DNA of 27,148 nucleotides from an uncultured Porphyromonadaceae bacterium. Lineage in GTDB: Bacteria; Bacteroidota; Bacteroidia; Bacteroidales; Muribaculaceae. This document shows positions 1-6,555 of this stretch, piece by piece; the first letter of the stretch is position 1; each line of letters begins with the position of its first letter. Below the pieces are notes generated by a model. It saw nothing but the letters and a program-made list of their open reading frames with translations. It was not told where the DNA came from and searched no databases. The stretch is from NCBI GenBank assembly GCA_900550645.1, contig URTA01000036.1, positions 1-27,148 of the forward strand, given 5' to 3'. The position numbers and the translations under genes are program-made.

Positions 1-63
1 CTCCTGCTCCCACTTTGCGAGAATCCTGTGGGTGATGTTGGGCTCAAAGCCCAGCGGCAGCAT
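1..63 (-). CDS. Possible 5' end of an unidentified gene, cut by window edge
   Basis: On the minus strand an ATG at 63-61 opens a frame with no stop to the window edge, starting MLPLGFEPNITHRILAKW. It would be the next gene after the tail-anchored protein ending at 166, about 100 bases further on. Only 21 residues are visible and I recognise no family. The frame is also open upstream of the ATG for several codons, so the start is uncertain. Confidence 0.4.
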   Translation of the reverse strand, partial: MLPLGFEPNITHRILAKWEQE

Positions 64-165
64 TTTGCACCCGCTTTGATGGTTCAGACAAAACGGATTA
101 CACAATATATTTACAATCAATCATTTGGCAGATGCTGCCGCAAGGCTGTGTGAGAGGCTGCTGTG

Positions 166-855
166 TCAGAACACAATAGCGATGAATGCAATAATCAAGG
201 CGATGACGAGAAGATACATCCACCATTTGCTGCGCTTTTTCTTCTGCTTAACTGGCGGAACGTATCCGTTTAGGTATTTGAGGCTGAAGCCAACCTCGCC
301 AGCAGCTCGTGTCTCGTCGATTTTCGCGACTTCAATGCCGTAGTTTGCCGCAACAGACACGAGGCGGTCGAAACTCGTTTTCGACCATGTCTGGCACATG
401 GCAACTGCCTGTCCGTCGTCCGTGCTTAGCATTTCCTCTGGCTTGGCGAAATACTGGCTCGCGTCGCATGAAGCGGTTTGACGCGCTGTAATGAACAATT
501 CGAGTACGCCGCTGTCGTGACACAGGTCGTCCGGAAACGCGCAGCGTAGGTCTTCAAGCGTTGCATCTGGGTTCATCGCCATGTATGCGTGTACGATGCC
601 CAGCGCGGCATGGTTTCGCGTCCTGCTGTATACGCGCACTTTGTTTGCGACCATGCCGCTTATCTTTATAGCGGCTTTTGGAACCGGCACACCGAGAGAT
701 TTTGCGGTCTTTAGCACGCCGTGAGCAGTTGTCGCGCCTTTCTTCAGGAATACTTTTGCTTTCCCGACCTTGGCGTTTATATCTTGTTTCCCTGATTCGG
801 GTTGTTTGGTTTTCTCATCTTCCATAATTATGTTGTCTTTTATTTGTGTAGCCAT
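166..855 (-). CDS. Tail-anchored protein, paralogue of the gene at 4638-5138
   Basis: This 229-aa protein of unknown function has a charged N-terminus (1-35), a linker, and a conserved region at about 70-200. It ends in one hydrophobic segment (211-229) after a lysine/arginine stretch, which predicts a C-terminal membrane anchor with the bulk in the cytoplasm. The region from NKVRVY (71-76) to YLNGYVPP (194-201) is clearly homologous to the 166-aa protein at 4638-5138. Shared blocks are GIVHAYM, a DLR-AFP-DLC block, YFAKPEE, WSKTSFDR and YLNGY. It starts 6 nt after the stop of the nuclease-like gene, so it is probably cotranscribed. The ATG at 855 is used; a second Met at residue 11 is an alternative. 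I do not recognise a named domain. Confidence 0.85.
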   Translation of the reverse strand: MATQIKDNIIMEDEKTKQPESGKQDINAKVGKAKVFLKKGATTAHGVLKTAKSLGVPVPKAAIKISGMVANKVRVYSRTRNHAALGIVHAYMAMNPDATLEDLRCAFPDDLCHDSGVLELFITARQTASCDASQYFAKPEEMLSTDDGQAVAMCQTWSKTSFDRLVSVAANYGIEVAKIDETRAAGEVGFSLKYLNGYVPPVKQKKKRSKWWMYLLVIALIIAFIAIVF

Positions 856-861
856 GATGTT

Positions 862-1929
862 TCAGACGTGCAGCAATATATAGCGGAAGCCATAGTCGCC
901 GATGCTTGCAGTCTCCCAATGCAGTGTGTATGGCTGTTGCATCTTGAAGTTCGGGTTATCGGTATCTGAAGTGCCTTGCCAAGACTTGTCAGTGCCGTGT
1001 GTCCCTTCTGCTATCGAGAATTTCGAGCACGACACGCCCTCTTTAGGTCCTTTCGGATAGTATTTGTCATTGGTCAGGAACAGGGCAATGCCTCCGACGA
1101 CGCTGTTGAAACGCCGCTTGACAATCTCAATGCGATGCACGTCCTTCCAAAAATCATACATTGACAGATTTTGCGCTCCCTGATGTTTGACTATCAGGTG
1201 TTTGCCATTGAGCGTCTCGCCAAAGCGGCTGATTATTTTGCTGATTGCGTCTGTCTTGTATTTCAGTTCGAGTATGAACCATTCGTCAAACTTGCGCAGT
1301 GCGATGTCAATGCGCATTTCGCTGTTCCAGACATATCCGGGTTTCAGCTCTTCGTTCGGAATGTAATATTCGGTACGGATTTCATTGTAATGAGCAGTCT
1401 CTGCGAGCCATACCGCGAGATTTACCTGCATATCCCGCTCGTTGAAGAATAGCTGGGCAGATGCCAGCCACTTCCGTATGTCCGCTTCCACCATTGCCGC
1501 AAACAAACTCGGCTGCGTGGCAAGGGACGGCTGTTCCGGCTTGGGCTGGCTGTACGCGGTGACATTGTCTGCCTTGTCGAGGTCGTTCTGGCTCGGTACA
1601 TACTGCTGCATCTTTTCACGAGTAGCCTGTTTGGGTAGCTTTGCCACTTTTACCAGAGTGATGTCGTCAAGTACTTTGACCCAGTTGTCTGCGGTGAAGA
1701 CCTTGACTTTCAGGTTACGCTCTTTGCGCATCGATTTTTCGAACTCGCCGACTGTATGGCTCATTGGGCACACGAGTTCCCCCGGAGTTGCACCCAGAGA
1801 TGCCAACAACGTATCGGTAGGGGCTGTGCTGCCGCCGTTGTATACTCGGAGCGTGCCTCCCGTTGCATTGCGGAACTGCCGTTTCAAATCAGCAACCGTG
1901 GTTGTCGTGTCAATCTTGAATGTGGTCAT
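862..1929 (-). CDS. Ubiquitin-like/beta-grasp repeats fused to PD-(D/E)XK nuclease-like domain
   Basis: This is a 355-aa two-part protein. Residues 1-110 match the whole of the 104-aa protein at 4292-4606 and appear to contain two related units. One is TVADLKRQF followed by TLRVY (11-30); the other is TVGEFEKSM followed by KVKVF, then LDDITL (59-92). The first unit has the order of ubiquitin: helix, strand, then an acidic-T-L-x-x-L segment. A linker (110-145) leads to a domain with the PD-(D/E)XK pattern: E164 in a helix, D208 in MRIDIAL, and E221-x-K223 in LELKYK. This spacing is typical of restriction-endonuclease-like folds. The expected activity is DNA or RNA cleavage, directed or restrained by the N-terminal module. 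The nuclease assignment is motif-based; the ubiquitin-like fold is inference. The gene lies between a 58-aa basic protein and a tail-anchored protein. Confidence 0.82.
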   Translation of the reverse strand: MTTFKIDTTTTVADLKRQFRNATGGTLRVYNGGSTAPTDTLLASLGATPGELVCPMSHTVGEFEKSMRKERNLKVKVFTADNWVKVLDDITLVKVAKLPKQATREKMQQYVPSQNDLDKADNVTAYSQPKPEQPSLATQPSLFAAMVEADIRKWLASAQLFFNERDMQVNLAVWLAETAHYNEIRTEYYIPNEELKPGYVWNSEMRIDIALRKFDEWFILELKYKTDAISKIISRFGETLNGKHLIVKHQGAQNLSMYDFWKDVHRIEIVKRRFNSVVGGIALFLTNDKYYPKGPKEGVSCSKFSIAEGTHGTDKSWQGTSDTDNPNFKMQQPYTLHWETASIGDYGFRYILLHV

Positions 1930-1947
1930 TTGCTGGGACTTGTTGAC

Positions 1948-2124
1948 TTATCTGCGGCGTTTGCGTTTAGGCTTGCCCAGCAGTGCGCCAAGTACCATGC
2001 CGCCGATTTTCCTTTCGAGTCCTTGGCGTGTTGTCGGAATGCCGGTCTTGCGTGCAAACCGTTGCTTGGCGGCGGTGATGCCCAAAGCTCGTTTCCACGA
2101 GAATGAGAGTCCTGGTATTTTCAT
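1948..2124 (-). CDS. Very basic 58-aa protein
   Basis: An ATG at 2124 opens a 58-codon frame ending in TAA at 1948-1950. The product begins MKIPGLSFSWKRALGI and ends in a run of lysine and arginine (KPKRKRRR). About a third of residues are K or R, suggesting nucleic-acid or ribosome contact. It fills the gap between the ion channel (stop at 2154) and the nuclease-like gene (start 1929), with 29 and 18 nt gaps, as expected for a cotranscribed small gene. From memory, small proteins with a similar SFSWKRALGI...GIPTT layout occur widely in bacteria, but I cannot name a family or function. Confidence 0.7.
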   Translation of the reverse strand: MKIPGLSFSWKRALGITAAKQRFARKTGIPTTRQGLERKIGGMVLGALLGKPKRKRRR

Positions 2125-2153
2125 GATTTTGTGTTTCTTAGGGTTGTTGTTTA

Positions 2154-3869
2154 TTATAAGTCATATCCGTCATAGCTGATGCGTTTCTCTTTAAGAGCCG
2201 GAACATCCGGCAGCTGCCTGCCGGCGAATATGCGAGACATGGTGTCTGCCAGTGTCTGTGCTATCTTCATCCGCTGCCCGTTCCACAGCAGCTTTTCCCA
2301 CTCGATGCGGATGACGACGTTGTTGGCATCGGGTCTGAACCCGATTTTGCGGACAAAGTGCTTGGGCGAGGTCATCGCGTAGCACTTTTGGTGGTCAGTG
2401 AGGATGCCGAATTTTTCTGACATGGCCTCGCTCAGCTCATTGAAGAACTGCGTGTATGTCTGCTCGTCCTTGACGAACAGGTCTTCGCCCGCCATTCGTG
2501 TCTCACCTTTCTTGCCGCCGATGTTGACGTGTATCTGTGTGTCGTATACCGGTTCGAGTGCGCCGCTTGAGACGAGGACAGTCACACCCCATGCGCGGTC
2601 GCGGTCCATCAGTCGGCGCAGGTCGTCGTTGTACTCCTTCAGGTGTTCCACATCCTCCTCGCTGTTGTACTGATAGAAGGACCGGTACGGCTCACGCTCA
2701 CCGATTTCGCGGCTAATGTAGTTGAAGCCCCCTATCAGCGCGAGGAAAAAAGTGAAATTGCCTGTGCCTGCGTCAATCAGGCTTGACGGCGAAATGACTG
2801 TCACGTTAGAGCCGCGGTCTATCATGCAGCCGTAAGGTCGGTTTTGCGGAAAATGCTCAACGGCGATGATGTCGGGGGTGTGCTGTTCTGCGGGAATGGT
2901 CGATGCCAGGTTTATAAGCCGGAAGCCCGGCCCATGGTTGACAGCTTCTGTCAGGTTGGCCTCGCTTATGCCGTGTCTCGCCATAAGGTCGGCGACAGTG
3001 CGGAATGGGCGTATGACCTGATAGCCTGTCGGGCGGTCGAGTTTGCGCTCAAAGGAGTTGCGCAGCTTGCGTGCGTCGGCAGCTACAGTCTCGTCATGCT
3101 TGTCGTTTTCGAGAGCCTCGGTAAATCCAGCACCGATGATACCGGCCGGCACTGCCACAATGGCGATGCCGAGCAGTCCGACCACACAGGCGATTGCTCG
3201 CCCCCAAAACGTGACCGGTGGGGTGTCTGCAAATTCTCCCGGGTCTCCTATGTACTGTGCAAACGCCCACAGCACCGACACAAAGCCGTTGTCATAGACT
3301 TCAGGCTGCGCCTCATGTTCGAAGAAAAAGAGCATCAGCGAGAGTATGAGCGTGATTATCAGCAGGAACTGCATCGAGATAATCAGCTCGTGCCTTTTCT
3401 CACCGATTGCGCCAGTAAGCAGACGGAACGACTTCATGTAGCGCGATATGCGGAACAGGCGTATGACACGCGCCGTGCGCAATGCCTTCAGCGCATAGTA
3501 CGGCAACGGCACGAACCATTGCAGGAAGAACGGATATGTCGAGATCCAGTCAATGAACCCGTAAAAGGTGAAACAGTAACGTATCCGCCCCATGAATCCA
3601 GCGAATTTCGGGTTGATTACAGGTGCTACCCAAATGCGCAGGCTGACCTCGACAGTGAAGAATATGAGCGTGACATAGTCTATCCAACGCAGTACGGTTT
3701 GCAACGGCTCGCCGAGCGTGAATGTCGAGAGGAATATCTCGAGCGTGCTGAGGAGTATCATCGACACTATCACATAGTCGATGATGTTGTGCCACTGCTG
3801 CGTATGCAGGTTGTCGTCCAGCGTACGCGCCAGTTTTACCTTGAGAGGCTCACGTTCTCCTTTCGCCAT
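2154..3869 (-). CDS. Voltage-gated-type ion channel with atypical filter and large C-terminal domain
   Basis: This 571-aa protein has the six-helix plan of voltage-gated cation channels. S1 is at about 29-50, S2 at 61-83, S3 at 98-120 and S5 at 160-185. S4 (127-150) carries positive residues at every third position (R131, R134, R137, R140, R143, K146), a textbook voltage sensor. A pore helix (193-205) and S6 (222-250) follow. The filter position reads QYIGDPG (205-211) instead of the potassium consensus TVGYG, so ion selectivity cannot be assumed. S6 has glycines and a PAG motif near 241-243. About 310 cytosolic residues follow, with no domain I recognise. The gene sits between hairpin 3897-3937 and the 58-aa basic gene, in an operon with a nuclease-like and a TerB-like protein. 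It may act as a membrane-depolarising effector or a sensor; this is inference. Confidence 0.88.
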   Translation of the reverse strand: MAKGEREPLKVKLARTLDDNLHTQQWHNIIDYVIVSMILLSTLEIFLSTFTLGEPLQTVLRWIDYVTLIFFTVEVSLRIWVAPVINPKFAGFMGRIRYCFTFYGFIDWISTYPFFLQWFVPLPYYALKALRTARVIRLFRISRYMKSFRLLTGAIGEKRHELIISMQFLLIITLILSLMLFFFEHEAQPEVYDNGFVSVLWAFAQYIGDPGEFADTPPVTFWGRAIACVVGLLGIAIVAVPAGIIGAGFTEALENDKHDETVAADARKLRNSFERKLDRPTGYQVIRPFRTVADLMARHGISEANLTEAVNHGPGFRLINLASTIPAEQHTPDIIAVEHFPQNRPYGCMIDRGSNVTVISPSSLIDAGTGNFTFFLALIGGFNYISREIGEREPYRSFYQYNSEEDVEHLKEYNDDLRRLMDRDRAWGVTVLVSSGALEPVYDTQIHVNIGGKKGETRMAGEDLFVKDEQTYTQFFNELSEAMSEKFGILTDHQKCYAMTSPKHFVRKIGFRPDANNVVIRIEWEKLLWNGQRMKIAQTLADTMSRIFAGRQLPDVPALKEKRISYDGYDL

Positions 3870-3896
3870 ATAGCGTACAGCAATAATATTGAGGGG

Positions 3897-3937
3897 GGCA
3901 TGCCAGATGCGCCTTCGTGTGGTTCATCTGGCATGCC
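3897..3937 (-). terminator. Perfect 13-bp inverted repeat upstream of the channel gene
   Basis: The arms GGCATGCCAGATG (3897-3909) and CATCTGGCATGCC (3925-3937) are perfectly complementary around a 15-nt loop. The hairpin lies between the coiled-coil gene (stop 3945) and the channel start (3869). No U-tract follows in the direction of transcription, so it may be an attenuator, an RNA-processing or stability element, or a protein site rather than a simple terminator. Confidence 0.6.
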
Positions 3938-3944
3938 GTTGATG

Positions 3945-4187
3945 TCATTTCAGTCGTTTGAGCTGGTCTTTGTAGTTCTCGATTTGGCGTTTGTAGCCCT
4001 CGATGTTCCGTTTGTGTCGCTCTGACGCGCTGACTTTGGACTGGCGGTGTTGCGCTTTAATTGCGGGAGACGATGTTGACTTGATTGCTGAAGCATAGTG
4101 CGCATTGTCTCGCTTGGCGGATTCTCTTTCCTTCTCGATTTGAGCCCGCAGGTATATTATCTGTCGTTTGAGTGATTCTTTGCTCAT
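3945..4187 (-). CDS. Small coiled-coil protein (80 aa)
   Basis: The best start is the ATG at 4187, giving MSKESLKRQIIYL and 80 residues. The longer upstream frame would read through the hairpin at 4232-4263 and into the preceding gene. The product is almost entirely charged helix with heptad-like spacing: residues 3-28 (LKRQI..LRAQIEKERE) and 57-80 (IEGYKRQIENYKDQLKRLK), joined by a serine/alanine/lysine linker. This suggests a helical hairpin or oligomerisation module. No family is recognised. It is isolated from its neighbours by perfect inverted repeats on both sides, which is unusual within this tightly packed cluster and suggests separate control of expression. Confidence 0.68.
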   Translation of the reverse strand: MSKESLKRQIIYLRAQIEKERESAKRDNAHYASAIKSTSSPAIKAQHRQSKVSASERHKRNIEGYKRQIENYKDQLKRLK

Positions 4188-4231
4188 GGGTGTTTTGATT
4201 TTGTAATGGCAGGGCGAGGAGATGACAACCT

Positions 4232-4263
4232 TGTATATGGGTGCAGTTAAGCACCCATATACA
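4232..4263 (-). terminator. Perfect 13-bp inverted repeat between the 104-aa and coiled-coil genes
   Basis: The arms TGTATATGGGTGC (4232-4244) and GCACCCATATACA (4251-4263) form a perfect stem with a 6-nt loop (AGTTAA). The hairpin lies downstream of the 104-aa gene (stop at 4292) and 45 nt upstream of the coiled-coil gene. It has no U-tract on the minus strand, so partial termination, processing or operator roles are all possible. Confidence 0.6.
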
Positions 4264-4291
4264 TTGTCACTTTCATTGTGATTCTCGGGAG

Positions 4292-4606
4292 TCAGTCTTC
4301 CTTGCCGGCCGCAGCGAGGGTGATGTCGTCTTTGCAAAGGCGAGTGTTTGAAGGGTTTGCTACCTGTATGCCGATGCCGTACAGTTCGCTTACCTTCTTC
4401 TCGAAATTGCCGACGCGCAGGTTTGCGCCAAACTTGCACTCGCCCCCTTTTGCTCCTTTCATAAGGGAGGCCAGGGTGGCATCGTCGTCAGCCGGGGATT
4501 TGCAGTTGCCGGTGGTGTAGACACGCAGCGTAGCCCCAAACTCTTTCTTGAAATTGGCCTTTAGAGTCTTCACTTTCATGCGGCCATCAATCTTCAGTTC
4601 TGCCAT
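4292..4606 (-). CDS. Stand-alone two-repeat ubiquitin-like/beta-grasp protein (104 aa)
   Basis: The start is taken at the ATG at 4606 (MAELKIDGRM), because homology to residues 1-110 of the nuclease-like protein at 862-1929 begins there; an ATG 21 codons further upstream would overlap the end of the preceding gene. Shared features are a helix VKTLKANF, strand TLRVY (26-30), ATLASL (43-48), a second unit RVGNFEKKV (64-72), and DDITL (93-97). The first unit resembles the ubiquitin order of helix, strand, then acidic-T-L-x-x-L. The C-terminus is AAAGKED with no diglycine, so conjugation like ubiquitin is not supported. A plausible role is a partner, decoy or regulator competing with the nuclease's own N-terminal module; this is inference. 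Confidence 0.78.
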   Translation of the reverse strand: MAELKIDGRMKVKTLKANFKKEFGATLRVYTTGNCKSPADDDATLASLMKGAKGGECKFGANLRVGNFEKKVSELYGIGIQVANPSNTRLCKDDITLAAAGKED

Positions 4607-4637
4607 TGTTGTAAATGATTGGATTTGCGGTGTTTTG

Positions 4638-5138
4638 TTATTTGGTGGCGTAATATACGGCTGCTGCAATGCCGGCGAGGACTATTACAGCCAACAGCCA
4701 TATCCACCATGCGATGCCTTTCTTTTTGGTGGCCGGCGGAATGTAGCCGTTCAGGTACTCAAGGCGGAATCCGCCTTTTTCGCCGATTTTCGTTTTGTCA
4801 AACTTGGCGATTTCGATGCCATACATTGCCGCGTGGGCGACAATGCGGTCGAAACTTGTCTTTGACCATATTTGGCTCAAAGCTATTTCTTGTCCGTCGC
4901 CTGTACGGAGCGTCTCCTCCGGTTTGGCGAAGTAGAGGCTCATGCGCTCGTTGTATGTGGCAGCTTCTTGCACTGTCATGAAATTCTCGGACACGCCTCT
5001 GTCGGGGCACAAGTCATTCGGAAACGCTTTGCGCAGGTCTGCCAATGTGGCACCCGGGTTCATCACCATGTATGCGTGAACTATGCCCAATGCAGTGCGG
5101 TTCTGCGCCTTGCCGTATACTCTTACCTTGTTCACCAT
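4638..5138 (-). CDS. Tail-anchored protein, paralogue of the gene at 166-855
   Basis: This 166-aa protein has a soluble domain (about 4-135) and one C-terminal hydrophobic helix (143-163) after a KKK stretch, predicting a membrane tail anchor. It begins almost exactly where homology to the 229-aa protein begins (VNKVRVY), so it lacks that protein's 70-residue N-terminal extension. Conserved blocks are GIVHAYMVMNP, DLRKAFPNDLCPD, YFAKPEE, DGQ, WSKTSFDRIV, YGIEIAK and YLNGYIPP. It follows the TerB-like gene by 6 nt and precedes the 104-aa gene by 31 nt. The shared domain has no name I can attach. Two anchored copies in one operon with a channel suggest a membrane-associated complex. Confidence 0.83.
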   Translation of the reverse strand: MVNKVRVYGKAQNRTALGIVHAYMVMNPGATLADLRKAFPNDLCPDRGVSENFMTVQEAATYNERMSLYFAKPEETLRTGDGQEIALSQIWSKTSFDRIVAHAAMYGIEIAKFDKTKIGEKGGFRLEYLNGYIPPATKKKGIAWWIWLLAVIVLAGIAAAVYYATK

Positions 5139-5144
5139 GGCTTG

Positions 5145-5573
5145 TCAGTCTTCGATGTTGTCTTCGAATGAAATTTCAAGCTCAGGTTCGGATTTCACCA
5201 TGTCGCAGAGCAGCAGTACAGCAGTCGGGATGTCGATGCCGAGTGCTTCTGCGGTGGCGAGCAGGTTGTTTGCCTCGCCGTTTGTGAGAACGCCGTCGCT
5301 CAGCAGAATCTGCATTACCGCCTCGTATACTTGGCCGATTTCCTCGATGTCTACTTCGGCGGCGTTCTTTGTCAGGTAGGCATTGATGCTTTCCCCGTCC
5401 ATGCTCTCAACTTCCTTGAGAGCCGCGTCGAGAGCTGTTTGGAATTCTTCTTCGGGAAGTTCAAATGCGTCAGCTACTTCGTTGGCTGCGATGAGTTCCT
5501 CTTCGGCGCATACGCCGTCAGCCCAGATGGCTGTGGCGAGCATAGATGCTATTGTGTTTATGCTTGTCTTCAT
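5145..5573 (-). CDS. TerB-like protein (142 aa)
   Basis: This is an acidic, all-helical 142-aa protein. It has two internally related segments, each with a D-G followed by acidic or polar residues: AIWADGVCAEEE (15-26) and QILLSDGVLTNGE (88-100). This is the usual look of the TerB/DjlA-like helical domain, which in TerB of the tellurite-resistance system binds divalent metal through such acidic loops. TerB domains recur in predicted stress and conflict systems with membrane-linked partners, which fits the neighbouring channel and tail-anchored proteins. The tail is strongly acidic (FEDNIED). The family call rests on pattern only; no other ter genes are visible in the window, so tellurite resistance itself is not implied. 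Confidence 0.7.
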   Translation of the reverse strand: MKTSINTIASMLATAIWADGVCAEEELIAANEVADAFELPEEEFQTALDAALKEVESMDGESINAYLTKNAAEVDIEEIGQVYEAVMQILLSDGVLTNGEANNLLATAEALGIDIPTAVLLLCDMVKSEPELEISFEDNIED

Positions 5574-5620
5574 TTGTCGTTGTCTTTAGTTGTGTTGAGA
5601 TTTTGAGTATTCGCGCACTT

Positions 5621-5845
5621 TCAGTATTTCTTGCGGGCGTATTTCATGAGTATTGCGCGAGCCTTGCCCTCGGCGGTACGCTTGTCTATTTTGCCGCTCT
5701 TGGTGCGCTTGTAGTTGGACCATACGGTGTTGCCGTCTCTTGAAACCTTGACGGCGTTTTTCTTAAGGACAGCCCATGCCTTGCCGGCCTTGGTTCTCAT
5801 GTCCACTTTGCCGCTTTTTGTGTGCTTCAAATAAAATGTTGTCAT
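5621..5845 (-). CDS. Small lysine-rich protein with two TKSGKxD motifs (74 aa)
   Basis: This 74-aa basic protein contains the same motif twice: HTKSGKVDMRTKAGKAWAVL in the N-terminal half and RTKSGKIDKRTAEGKARAIL in the C-terminal half. A third copy of the motif forms most of the 47-aa protein at 5937-6080, so the two genes are related by duplication. Charge and size suggest nucleic-acid binding, but no family is recognised. It lies 47 nt upstream of the TerB-like gene in the same orientation. Confidence 0.75.
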   Translation of the reverse strand: MTTFYLKHTKSGKVDMRTKAGKAWAVLKKNAVKVSRDGNTVWSNYKRTKSGKIDKRTAEGKARAILMKYARKKY

Positions 5846-5936
5846 GTCTGTAGTTATTTGTTGGTAGTTCGCTTTTTGTGCAGTGTCTACGTTGACGCTG
5901 CTGGCTTAATCGCAGTTTGCGTGGATAGTCTCTGGC

Positions 5937-6080
5937 TTATTTGAACAGCCGTTTCAGGCGGTTCTTTAGACTTCCTTTCGCAGCACGAGCTTTTGCCATG
6001 CGTGCTGCGATTTCCTTGCCCTCCTTTGTGCGTTTGTCTATTTTGCCAGAGGCGGTTCGTTTTACGTTGGAATAAGCCAT
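5937..6080 (-). CDS. Small lysine-rich protein with one TKSGKxD-type motif (47 aa)
   Basis: An ATG at 6080 opens 47 codons ending in TAA at 5937-5939. The product reads MAYSNVKRTASGKIDKRT and ends in a basic helix KNRLKRLFK. The motif ASGKIDKRTKEGKEIA matches both repeats of the 74-aa protein at 5621-5845, which supports this as a real gene despite its length. The 14-bp sequence repeated in this cluster lies 56 nt upstream of the start. Function is unknown. Confidence 0.7.
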   Translation of the reverse strand: MAYSNVKRTASGKIDKRTKEGKEIAARMAKARAAKGSLKNRLKRLFK

Positions 6081-6135
6081 GAGTATCAGTTTTTGAGGTT
6101 GGTTTTTGTTAGGGCAGTCGCTGTCACTTGTGGCG

Positions 6136-6149
6136 GATTGACGTTAATC
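6136..6149. repeat. 14-bp near-palindrome, copy 1
   Basis: GATTGACGTTAATC is found here and again, identically, at 6443-6456. It is palindromic except for one mismatched pair. Copy 1 lies 56 nt upstream of the 47-aa gene start. It could be an operator or an RNA element. Confidence 0.55.
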
Positions 6150-6197
6150 CTTTGTGCCTCAGAGTCTGCCGTGGTTGTGAGAGCCATCAGCTCGCTT

Positions 6198-6398
6198 TTA
6201 CGAGTTGAGGTGGTCGATGAGCTTTGAGCCGAACTGGCGGGTGTTCCATTCGGGGTCGTATGCGAACCCGGCTTCCTCGGCGATTTCGCGCAGTGCGCCC
6301 TTTGTGTTGCTGTACGTCTTGTACACTTTGATTGAGCTGGTGTCGTCCACCGTGATGCAGTATTCTCCGAAAACTGCCTGTTTCTTTGTATTTGCCAT
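6198..6398 (-). CDS. Small hypothetical protein (66 aa), first gene of the accessory cluster
   Basis: The start is taken at the ATG at 6398 (MANTKKQAVFGEYCITV), because the longer frame includes a non-coding-looking leader with the repeated 14-mer. The 66-residue product appears to have an N-terminal beta-hairpin (FGEYCITVDDTSSIKVYK), then a helix ALREIAEEAGF and a C-terminal helix RQFGSKLIDHL. It is therefore a compact alpha/beta domain. I know no named family. It is the most promoter-proximal gene, about 150 nt from the TAnnTTTG box at 6547-6555, so it may be a regulator or an early-expressed accessory; this is inference. Confidence 0.72.
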   Translation of the reverse strand: MANTKKQAVFGEYCITVDDTSSIKVYKTYSNTKGALREIAEEAGFAYDPEWNTRQFGSKLIDHLNS

Positions 6399-6442
6399 AT
6401 TTGTGTAATTATGTTGTGGTAGCTGCCTTTGGGAGCAGAGGA

Positions 6443-6456
6443 GATTGACGTTAATC
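6443..6456. repeat. 14-bp near-palindrome, copy 2
   Basis: This is an exact second copy of GATTGACGTTAATC. It lies 45 nt upstream of the 66-aa gene start, inside the presumed leader of the accessory cluster. The similar position relative to two small genes suggests shared regulation or a duplicated gene-plus-leader unit. Confidence 0.55.
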
Positions 6457-6546
6457 TCGTGCGCTGTAAGGCTGCCTGTTGTCAAGTCTTGTTTCTACTG
6501 CCGGTGAACTCGCAAATTGTGTTTCGGCGGTAGTGGCTTATTGATT

Positions 6547-6555
6547 GCAAAGTTA
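6547..6555 (-). promoter_or_regulatory. Bacteroidota -7 element for the accessory cluster
   Basis: The minus strand reads TAACTTTGC, a full match to the Bacteroidota -7 consensus TAnnTTTG. It sits about 150 nt upstream of the first gene (start 6398). I see no good TTTG -33 box at 19-21 nt, so the promoter may be weak or activator-dependent. Confidence 0.5.

Noticed and set aside
2844..4025. A long (393-codon) plus-strand reading frame opposite the channel gene
   Set aside because: Its translation is low-complexity and rich in His, Cys, Arg and Tyr with no domain, while the minus strand here encodes a clear six-helix channel. It is a shadow frame.
5145..5573. Tellurite-resistance operon
   Set aside because: Only one TerB-like gene is present, with no terA, terC, terD or terE relatives in the window, so the domain is read as part of another system.
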